A DNA stretch of 64,000 nt from Pelodera strongyloides (Eukaryota; Nematoda; Chromadorea; Rhabditida; Rhabditidae): the NCBI GenBank assembly GCA_036852015.1, contig JAANDG010000448.1:58610-122609 (forward strand), read 5' to 3'. A model generated the notes under the pieces. It saw only the letters and a program-made list of their open reading frames with translations, was not told the DNA's origin and made no database searches. This document shows, one piece after another, positions 1 through 9,518 of the stretch; positions within the stretch are counted from its first letter, which is position 1; each line of letters starts with the position of its first letter. Made by a program: the position numbers and the translations under genes.

Positions 1-85
1 GTAATATGGACAATACAAACCGGCAGTCTTATCTTTATGCAATAAACACCGACCTTTTTGAGTTACCGTCAGCAATGTGTTTTAG

Positions 86-3000
86 GTTCTTCGTGATATC
101 TGGTTACCTTATAGCCAGAATGCTCTCAAAATCCACAAATGTCCTATCTACCACTGTAATATTCGACTTCTACATTCGACGTTTCAAAAGGATCCTTCCT
201 ATATTCTATTTTGTGGTTTTCAATTCACTTGTCTACCTTTTATGGACACAAACTTTGCCTTTCATGTACAAAAAGAGGAATTATAAGTTTTCCAAGAGAA
301 CGGTCTTTCTTTTATCCAATTGGCGGAGTAATGATGAAGGAGATTCATATGAAAAACAGGTAATTAAAATTGTACCTTTATTTTTTCATCCGCATCACTT
401 TATAGGCCATTAATATTTATGTTTTTATACATATCATTTATTTTATGTTTGTCCTTTTTTTCTATCCTTGTTTCAATGTGGCGCGTCTATGGTCTGTGGT
501 AGGACATCTCCCAGCACCTCCCGCTTACCCCTGGCCCAACGTGTCGCTGCGGCGGAACCCTTTTTGCGCGATGAATGCGCGGAATTTTCCGGTAGCTAAT
601 CGTTCATTATTAAGTTGACCGGTGGCCATGTAGTATTGGCCCATTGTTGGTCTCTTTGTCTGGAGATGCAGTTTTATTTAATAACACCATTTCTTATCGC
701 GGCTGTGAATAAATTTCAAGGAAAACGGTAATTTTGCTGCATAGTTACTTTACTTTGCTTGCATATAATATTTGTATGGTGTAGATGTTGAATGTTGAAT
801 ATTAAAGTGTAGTTCTCCGTCAGTTCTCTGTTTAGAGGTAACTAAGCCTTCAATGTTGGTAAAACGCGGCTTTGAATCAATTGAAAATCGATTTGCATGT
901 GTAATTCAGTTCAACTACAATTCAAAGAAAAAGGTATGACAAAGGACACCAGTTATTATAATTTTAGCTGATTGATTATCCAGTTTAGTTAATTACAGAC
1001 GTCTGCTCGTCATTCGCATTATGATTGCCCTGTCATGTATTCATTTTCTTAATGCATCTGAACGGATCAATTTCAACTGTCCACTTGCCAGACTTTGGCA
1101 GTTTGCCATGGGATTTTTGGCATTTTATAATGAAATGGAGGACGTTGCATATCTTGATTCCTCTAATGTAAATAAGGATTGTTTGGAATCCGCTCCTTTG
1201 GTCAAAGCATGCGGAAACGAAGCTAGCGACGATAACTCAAGTCTAATTGAACAAAGAAGACAATTCTTTAAAATTGGTGAGAAGGATTTTGAGACATCAA
1301 AGAAGTTTTTTTTAACTTTTTGTGCAAAGAAATAATGACAAATAAAATAACTAATAAAAAAACCCCGATTTGAAATTTAAAGTAATCTTTTTCCTTTTCA
1401 TGGTGGCTGAATTTTAAAACTAAAAAGATTTACAAAATAATATAGAGTTAAGCACAGATTAAGTTTATCTCGACTTATTTCAGGAGGCTATGCAGCTCTC
1501 TCCCTTCTTCTTATGACGATTTACACATGGAAACTTCCTCAAACTTTGCTTCGGTTAATAATAACTCCCACAACGGCTGCATTGATATATTGTGGAGTTT
1601 ATTATGTGAGTTTGTTGTTTCCTATTTGATTTGACTATAAACGGAGCTAATGTGGTTTTATCATGGAAAAAGCTTAACATTTTATGTAAGCTTGCGTCGA
1701 CAACTGTAAACGGTCAACTACTTCTCTTTTAAAGCGAAATATCAGCCGGTTTTTGAAACACATCGAGTACACCAGCATTATTGTGCAGCTTATGCAAATT
1801 ACCATAAATTGGAATAAAAAATCGAGCTAAATTCGAGCAAATTAGCATAAATACGTAAGGATACAGTTGTCCACGGTGCGTTTCAAAAACCGGCCCGTAT
1901 TGCGCATTAATTGTTCTTCAGAGAAAGGAATAATATAAATATTGATTATTCATCGGTGCGTATGAGTAAGCAAGAAGCAAGATGCACTACAAGAGAGATG
2001 TCCTCTTTAGTTTTATTTCAGCAAAACCCAATTTTGACCAACAAAGTCTTGACATACATTGGGGACATTTCCTACAGTTTGTATTTGGTACACTGGCCAA
2101 TTCACTGTTTCGTTGGATATTACATCAACAATCATTTATTCAAAGGTAGGCGTAATCAACACAAACGTTTGCTCAAATCAATATCTTATTATATAAAGGA
2201 GAAGAGCTTACTTTTTTGTTTGTGTGAACGGAACGAAAATTAGAATATCTAAAGGCTATCAAACGAGAGCCGGAGACCAGACTTAAAGGGATAGGTTCAC
2301 CTCAAATTGCACCTTTTTTTATAATTTATGTTGATAGTATGACCTATGACGGTCAAAATGCGAAAGTTGCAGTAAATTTCCTTTGCTCCCCGTAGTAGGA
2401 GAGCTTGCTCAAAAAGCTAAACTACCTCGAATCTATAAAACAATTGGAGTACCGCAGCCATGGTAAGTGGGAAATAGCGCAGTAGGACTGGAGGTGCAGA
2501 TATTGTTGCGATAGACAGAGGATGATAAAAGGGCCCCGTATTTTCTAGCGTCTCCAGCCCGGCTGCGCTATTTCCCACTTACCATGGCTGCGGTACTCCA
2601 ATTGTTTTATAGATTCGAGGTAGTTTAGCTTTTTTTGAGCAAGCTCTCCTACTACGGGGAGCAAAGGAAATTTACTGCAATTTTCGCATTTTGACCGTCA
2701 CAGGTCATACTATCAACATAAATTATAAAAAAGGTGCAATTCGAGGTGAACCTATCCCTTTAAGTGTGTTTACTGTTCCTGCATTTTAAACTTTGAAAGT
2801 CGCCTCAGACGGCGATAGCCGTCTAGTGAAGAATAAAAGAAAATATTTGAATTACTGTGCGTACGATGTATTGTACGTACGTTAGACGGTCGTTGAATGA
2901 ATGACACTATGCGGATTAATATATTTAAAGCAGTACGCAGGACGAAAAAGTTGAGCCACTGTTTCAACGTGAAACTTCGCGCCATCGCCGCGCAACATTG

Positions 3001-6000
3001 GCGCCATCGCCGCGCGTAAAAAGAGGCTCCGCCACAGCGGGGCGGCGGATCCACTTTGCGCCACAGGCGCGCGGCGATTCCGCCTGTGGTCCGCGGCGAT
3101 GGCGCGGGGGTTGCGCGGCGATGGCGCGAGGGTTGCGCGGCGATTGCGCGAAATGGGCATGAACCGAGCATACCGTACCCCGTACTACCACCTTACCAAT
3201 CCTACTACTGTACAATACATAAGCAGAGCAAAACGACAACAACAACAAAAAAACATATTTATTCAAGTACAATAGCATAAACAACACTGGAAAAACTACG
3301 AATTAAATTCAACAGCGGCAAAATCAATAAAAATAAAATCGTTACGATAATTAAATTATGGTTGTACGGTAATTAAATAATGCATACACTGAAAATACAA
3401 ATCAGTTGTCAAAGCGATCAACAAATAGAAAACGACAAAGGACTATTAATAGAAAACTAACGACTAAAAGAAGTAATGGGTCAGGGACTTCATTTGATTA
3501 TTTCAAATATGCAATATTTAAATACTCCTACTACGAAGACATAATATTCTACAATCTACAAAAATAGGTGAGGGAAAGTATTATTATTATCCAATTAGAA
3601 CACCGGTCCAGTCAAAATACGTTTCAAAGCCGAATGTTGCAACACTTTAAATATAAAATTTGCCTGCAAACGTTAAAGTGAAGAAGCGAAAGTAATAAGA
3701 AATGTAATTAAATAAAAATTGATATAAATACTAGATTCAAAAACCGGCCGGTTTTTGAACAACTGGATCATTATTCATTTAGCTCGATTTTTGTTCTACT
3801 TTATGCTCCTTTACATAATCATCATAAGAATGATGGTGTACTAGATTCAAAAACCGGCCGGTATTTCGCTTTAAAGGATCGCATTCACTGCAAAATCATC
3901 GTTTTTCTTCGTGTTGATTTGTATTTAGTAAAGAATGGAGACTAATACTTTACCAAAACCGAATTATTTGAATTCCAACTCAGGGAGTGAACAATTAGAA
4001 AAGTAGTTCTACGAAACGTGTTCATACAGCTGCTTCCCGATCGGGAGTATGCAAATAAAATCTGCAAATATAATTATTTTTACATATAGTGCAAGGGTCT
4101 GCAGGCATATCACTACACGTTTCTAATCCCGCGGTAGTTTAGTAGAACTACTTTTCTACTTGTTCACTGTTCAACTCCCTGAGATGGAATTAAAACTATT
4201 CGGTTTCGGTAAAGTATTTTCTTTATTCTTTACTAAATTCAAGTAAACTCGAAGCAAAATGATGATTTTGTAGTGACTGCGATCCTCTAATAGGCAGCAC
4301 ATAATGAGTAAACTAAAAATATAAAATACACAAATGTATAATACCAACCGAATGGTTTAAGATCGGGTGGTGATGGTTCCAATTGACATTTCTTCTTTCA
4401 AAAGGGGCTCATTGGAAATGAAGAAAATTGTCCAACCGGCTGCGTAGTGCATGAAGGATTGACCTGAAAACATTACAAATTTGACTGGAAAATGAAACGG
4501 TGAATTAGTATTATTGAACGCACCATAGGAGGAGCACAACGTAATCTCGGAATCGTAATGTTTTAAATAACAAAAATAAAAAATAAACTCACATGCATTG
4601 TAGGGTAAATGGCGTTATTCTTGAACAGTAAATTGCAGCGCGAGTAATCGTCGGAAGACAGTGAGCGTGTCACATAGTAACCTGAAAAGGGAAAATAATA
4701 GTCGGAATAGTCGCGAAACGAAACACAAATTGAAAGACAGAACAGAAACATCACTCCGCCTACAGATTTAAGTTAGGAAAAGATATGACCAATAAGAAAA
4801 GTAACATACACATAAGCGATCCAGAAGCAAACACTAGACCCGGAGTAGCGAGCACAGACAACACAACGACAAGCACATCGCGTGAAAAGATCTGAAAGCA
4901 GTATTCATACTTTGTGTGTATTCTAAAAATACGCAACAACAACTGCAAAAAGTAACAAAATTGGCAACAACGAACCTCTTAAAATACACTGCAATCTTCG
5001 ACGTCTATGCTTCCAAGGTAGGCACGGTCCACCCAGCTGTCAACGCCTCAACACAGACTTTCACTTTCAGCGCGTGTGCAAACTGTAAAAAAAGTATTTT
5101 ATACTCTAAAGAACAACAACAAAGTGCATCAGTACCACTGCTACTCTACTCTCAAATATCTACTTTGCTTCGGGTAACATAAGAGTATCGACGAATTAAA
5201 GCGGCAGGTTCATTCCCGCTAACCCCTTATTTTTAAATATGATTCTCCGTCCGGAATAGCGTAGAACGCATTTGCACACCTGAAGTTATCCAACAAGATC
5301 TACTTGTCACGCCCATATATATGCAATGGATGCGCAATTATTGACCAATGTTCTGCACAGAAGTCAGTACACAAATTCGGTAATAGCGCAAAATGACCAA
5401 GGGAAAGATGCCTGGCCCTGTTAGGGACTTTAAAGAAAACAATACCGTTGAATTTACATTATTCCAAAGTAAACGCAACTTCGCACCATGTAAATATAAC
5501 CAGTTAAAAAAAACATACCCGGTGTTCGTGGCATTTCTAAGAATCCAGCAAACACGGAGGCACTGGATTGCTCGAGTCGCGCCAACACATTCCCTCCGGT
5601 GCTTCATTGCCTTCTCGCCTAAGAATAAGAGGAATGAAAATATGAAAACTGAGAACACAAGCCAGTGATAACAGAAAGAACTCACGTCCAATAATTCATC
5701 CCTCGTTTTTAATATAGTCGACAAAGAGCTGGTCTTGAACTGGACTCGTAAGCGTCGAAAATTCAATCAGGCACGTCAATAATCGCAAATCGCAACTTGA
5801 AATCTGAAAAGCAAAGGAAACAAAAGAAACATCGTTAAGACGTTCAAAGGACAACATATTTTGATAAAAAATATACATAGCAACAAACTGCGTTATATAC
5901 TTCACTGAATGGTACTTATAATTTTTTCCTAAAAAAGCACAAATCCTACATATTTCCTTGGTATGCTAGGGATATAAACATAATGTTTTAGACATTTACC

Positions 6001-9000
6001 CATTCAATGTGCTAAAACAAACGGTGCTCTAACTTTGAAATGTCGAGTAATGGAATAATACAACAACAATTCAATAACAAATATCTTTTTTTTTCAGAAA
6101 CAATAAAAAAAGGAAAAAAAATTCACGAAACTTTTCGCTAAATTTGTGTATAATTACGGTGTGTGGTGCAGTGTTGGGTGTGGTGTTGACTTTCTGCGTA
6201 CGGTACTTTCCGTGCATTTTAATAACTAACATCTGGCGGCCTCACGGCGCACCTGGGGCGCACCAGCCGCGGATCACTTTTCGGGATTGTGACTATTTGC
6301 GCCGCGATACCGCCGTGTGACCGCCGCGCAACATTTTTGCGCCACAGGCGCGCCGCGCAGCCGCGGAGTTTCCCCAGTGTTGTGTGTCGCATGCAATGCA
6401 TTGGCCAACGTACGTTTCACAAACTCCGTGCCATGCTACCTCTAATACAGTAACCGTTGTCGTTCTTAGTATTTGCCCTAAGCGTTGCCCAAAATGGTTT
6501 TTCAGGACTTCCTTCGACTGAAATAATAATTGTTCTATCAATTGTCTCAGCTATCATTTTGCACCATTGCTTGGAAATGCCACTTCAGAGGACTTCCATT
6601 AAACTGAACACTGTATTTGTCCTTATTTTCTTTATCGGGACTGTATTCCTGACATCATCTTACTTCAAACATATCGAACTATTTCGGAATCTGAATAACA
6701 AGTTTGCGATGAGAACCCTGGACCAGCATTTTAGTGAGTTGGTAATTTTTAATAGTCGATGCGTAACTTTTTGTGATAATTTTGATGACCAGTTATTATT
6801 TTTAAAGGGGTTTGCGCACGTGATTCTAAAGCTTACGCTGAACCTCATTCTCATGTATTATAAGCAGATTTATATACTGTACCTCGCGAGCAGATACGAA
6901 TTAATAAACAAAATCACGGGAATGCAGTCTCTCCCAACCACTTTCCGTATCACTTTATATATGCCAGAGTGAATGCAAATAATACAAATAATATCACATT
7001 AATCAACCAGTTTTTTTAGGAATCGCGATCCGGGAAAACCTGGAACTTGTGAGGTATGATGGCCTACAACGACATACCAAAGTGTTCAACTGCGAAAACA
7101 CGAAATTTGAGGGAATCAAAGGAGAACCGTGCGTTTACAAGGTGAGCTAATTAGAAGATAATCACTGGCATCTAGGCTAGCAATGTTGTCAAGGTGACCC
7201 GTATATTGAATGGCTGCTACTTGACAACTACATTATCGTATATTAAATGAGAAGGGAAGTGCTCACCATGACAAGTGGTCCGATTTACGTGCATTTTGAA
7301 TTATGGAATTGAGTTGTACAGCATATATTTCAAAAACACCTGTAATAAGGACGTGGCGCAGTGGCAAGCACCTTGCTCACGCCGCCGGTGTTGGTTCGAC
7401 TCCGACCCGGAACCCCCTCACCCCAACAAAATGTGTGAGAATTAATAGCTGGGTAAAACTAGCGGAGATAAATCGACTTCCCGATAAAATTGGCCTTCGG
7501 CAAGTTTAAACGTCGGTATGTTTGACTTCAGAAATAAACTGGACCTCGGTGCACTGTTCCTGCGGATTCAGTTGATATAAGCCGATACTCTTCATCCTTT
7601 TATCTTTACCTGTCATGGCTCCTCAGCCTCACTTCGATACCATTAGTTTTAGAATGGCACCGGCAACCTTACAGTTCTCGTCACAGGAAACAGTTATGTA
7701 GGAAATCATGGAGATCTTATCATTAAACATTTGTCACCTTACGCCTCAAATATCACGACGTATTGGAAGAAAGGTATGAAAATTAGCTGCTGACAATTGG
7801 AATAAGTTTGCGTAAAACGTGTGAGTTCAACTTTATCAGTTATAATATTTACCAGGTTGTGAACTGATCGCGCCTTCTCTCGGTAACATGTGTGAAGAGG
7901 AATACGATCCGAAACAACTTGAATTGATCAAGAGGTTGAGACCAGATATTCTCATTTTGGCAACGAGGTCAGTCACTGAAAATAAATTCCTGCCTTTTTA
8001 TTATTCGGGGTTCTCCCACAGATGTGTTCCTATGAAACCTGTTATAATAAAACTAATCTGACAATTGCATTCGCACCAGTGGGCTCGGCCTATTTTGCTC
8101 CTTTACTTGAAGCTCATTGTCCGGTCATATTTTATTCACATGTAGACATTCTACTAAAAATGCAAGTGACAAACGTGATTGGAACTTTCTGGCGTCTATT
8201 CAAAGGCATTCGCAAACTCTTCATTTCAGAGCATTTGTGATGAATCGTGCAATTCACACATCGAACCTCTACGATGACGATATCTTCCAGTTCATGTGGT
8301 CTCGTACACGGCAACTACAGGAATGGACCAAGCGTATTTACATACTGGGACCTAACCCAGATTCGCCCATTTCCCCGGCCACGGTCTACCTTGAAGCTCT
8401 ACGTTCCGGAAAACATCTTACACAAGTGGTAGGTACTACATCTCAATTTTTTCCTACAATATTCGCAGACAAATCCTATAAATAAACATTTTCCGGCACA
8501 AGTGCGTGCTCCTTTATTCAAGGGTAGTTGAATACATTGTTCAAGTTAAAAGTTAAACCATGTTAAAAAGCTTATTACTTGATCCTAGAGCTCCTGAGCG
8601 TTAGGCAACGAGTTCCGGATTGCAAATTGCTCGACGTCTTCGGGCCGGTACTCCTGTCATCAGATGGGAATTGAAAAATAGTCGAAAAGTATTTCAGAAG
8701 TCAAACATCAATAAACCGCAAACTGCCTTCCGCGAACGACTTCGACTCCTCGTTGAGATGTGTCCGATATGTGAAGTTTACGAATGGGAACATTTGTAAG
8801 CAGTTTATGCGTAGGAATGTGTGTGGATATGTTTACTTTAAAGCGAAGTCACATCCGGTTTTGAAACGTATTGTCAAAACAACTGAATTTCCATGCTTCA
8901 ATTCTAAAAAAATCGACAACACTTTTCAGTTATTTAGGAGGCGTTTCAAAAAACGGACGTTATTTCACTTTAAAAAAGTTAAAGGTGGAGGACAGTCCCA

Positions 9001-9199
9001 ACTGTAACCTTTTTCATTCTCTTAATCAATAACTTTCAGGTTCTACAACAAAACAACAAATAGGTCGCAATTCTTTGATGCAATACATGATTTGATGTAC
9101 TTTGATGATCACATCCATTTGGGAAAACATGGAATAGAGAAGATAGAACCAATATACAAAGAACTCGCTAAGAAGATCCAAAGAAATTTTACTCGGTGA
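86..9199 (+). CDS. O-acyltransferase-like membrane protein (acyltransferase 3 + SGNH), 5' partial
   Basis: Multi-exon gene of the nematode OAC family; the N-terminal exon(s) lie left of the window. Proposed exons: 86-359, about 615-727, 999-1278, 1484-1605, 2022-2145, 6470-6733, 7020-7141, 7653-7773, 7856-7967, 8146-8425 (or 8428), 8698-8795, 9040-9199. Phases agree across the junctions and no stop interrupts the roughly 690 codons. Acyltransferase-3 marks in order: FFVISGYL, then FDFYIRRFKRILP, HCWSLCLEMQFY, LARLWQFAMGFLAF, and TYIGDISYSLYLVHWP. After further membrane segments comes the lumenal SGNH part: a block-I-like VLVTGNSYVGNHGD, ILILATR, and near the end DDHIHLGKHG, which supplies the expected Asp and His. 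Family members are thought to move acyl groups across or within membranes onto an unknown acceptor; this is family knowledge. The acceptor of the 615 exon (TTAAG) is unusual, and that boundary is the least certain. The 4.3 kb intron 2146-6469 holds many repeats. Confidence 0.85.
478..606. other. GC-rich insert of unknown origin in OAC intron
   Basis: This stretch is much richer in G+C than the surrounding AT-rich intron and has no open frame that fits the acyltransferase. It sits directly before the exon carrying the HCWSL motif, which may explain that exon's unusual splice acceptor. No inverted ends were found. Confidence 0.3.
1729..1910. mobile_element. MITE family 1 copy (AGCGAAATA..TATTTCGCT ends)
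   Basis: About 180 bp bounded by TTAA, with imperfect inverted ends around AAAGCGAAATATCAGCCGG and CCGGCCCGTATTGCG. The core carries AATAAAAAATCGAGCTAAAT and ATGCAAAT-like blocks found in every family copy. It is non-coding and lies in an OAC intron. Confidence 0.8.
2283..2763. mobile_element. Near-perfect foldback element with TTAA ends
   Basis: 481 bp consisting of two arms of about 210 bp that are almost exact reverse complements around a spacer of roughly 60 bp. Each end reads TTAAAGGGATAGGTTCACCTC or its complement. Only a handful of mismatches separate the arms, which suggests recent insertion or ongoing arm conversion. TTAA at both ends fits a piggyBac-type target duplication. It lies in the large OAC intron. 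Confidence 0.88.
2970..3165. repeat. GC-rich repeat with GCGCCATCGCCGCGC units
   Basis: Repeated forms of GCGCCATCGCCGCGC and its complement make a block rich in short inverted repeats. It shares TTTGCGCCACAGGCGCGC with a second block at 6219-6375 in the same intron. Several overlapping open frames here (Arg/Ala-rich) come from base composition and are not genes. Confidence 0.6.
3730..3874. mobile_element. MITE family 1 copy, shortened
   Basis: Has the family's AAAAACCGGCCGG ends, TTAGCTCGATTTTTGTTCT core and TATTTCGCTTTAAA terminus, but the left end is truncated, with a doubled TACTAGATTCAAAAACCGG block. Confidence 0.65.
3871..4290. mobile_element. Imperfect palindromic element
   Basis: GGATCGCATTCACTGCAAAA near the left end is mirrored by TTTTGTAGTGACTGCGATCC near the right, and the homology continues inward for about 130 bp (TTTACCAAAACCGAAT against ATTCGGTTTCGGTAAA). 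It abuts the preceding MITE at TTAA. No coding capacity. Confidence 0.7.
4398..5082 (-). CDS. Possible nested gene, 3' end: small membrane protein, unclassified
   Basis: Four minus-strand exon candidates inside the large OAC intron join with good splice sites and matching phase: 5026-5082, 4810-4891, 4593-4681, 4398-4463 (stop TGA). The joined product runs ALKVKVCVEALTAGWT, then a hydrophobic segment DVLVVVLSVLATPGLVFA, then a cysteine-containing tail with RCNLLFKNNAIYPTMH, ending FSSFPMSPF. Exons further upstream (toward 5807) look plausible piecewise but could not be joined without stops, so the start is unknown and the locus may be decayed. A Cys-rich stretch followed by a first membrane helix vaguely recalls the NRF domain of nose-resistant-to-fluoxetine proteins, but this is too weak to name it. 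Confidence 0.35.
6219..6375. repeat. Second GC-rich block in OAC intron
   Basis: GC-rich sequence with TTTGCGCCACAGGCGCG shared with 2970-3165, ending shortly before the exon at 6470. Probably a decayed copy of the same repeat. Confidence 0.45.
7349..7416 (+). repeat. tRNA-like sequence, probably a tRNA-derived SINE head
   Basis: Contains a good A-box (TGGCGCAGTGG) and a perfect B-box (GGTTCGACTCC, 7393-7403), and the T-arm can pair (GTTGG with CCGAC). The 5' GGACGTG and 3' CCGGAAC cannot form an acceptor stem and the anticodon arm is poor, so this is not a working tRNA. About 130 bp of unrelated tail follows. It lies in an OAC intron on the same strand as the gene. Confidence 0.55.
8838..8973. 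mobile_element. MITE family 1 copy, diverged
   Basis: TTAA-bounded; ends TTAAAGCGAAGTCACATCCGG and TTATTTCACTTTAA with GCGTTTCAAAAA preceding. The core is reduced. Lies in the last OAC intron (8796-9039). Confidence 0.6.
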
Positions 9200-9518
9200 T
9201 TGATATAAAAATATTGAAAACATTCTTATTTGCGGACTTGGATTTGAGTTGTTGATTTGTTCCTGCATGTATTTGACATGTGAGATTACAACATGAACGA
9301 TTATACGACAGTAGTGTAAGACATTATACGACAATAAGCAAATTGTTGCGCGACCTAGAATACCAGGTTTGCCATACGATGATGTACCAGGCTTTCGGAG
9401 GTCTGTTGGGTCGAAAATTCTTGGAGTCGGCATGATGTTCTCTTAATATTTTGCTGACGTGTGTTGTCCTTCTGATATGATACAGTATTTATTGTACTAA
9501 ACTTCTTACATCGAGTTG
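9200..9518. other. Convergent spacer between OAC gene and paralogue A
   Basis: 319 bp between two convergent stop codons. It must hold both 3' UTRs; no repeat or clear polyadenylation pair was recognised. Confidence 0.6.

Noticed and set aside
2770..3287. Arg/Ala-rich overlapping open frames
   Set aside because: They arise from the GC-rich repeat block and appear in several frames on both strands.
8571..8660. Possible extra OAC exon encoding VPDCKLLDVFGP
   Set aside because: Good local frame, but the family pattern runs directly from the 8146 exon to the 8698 exon in phase without it.
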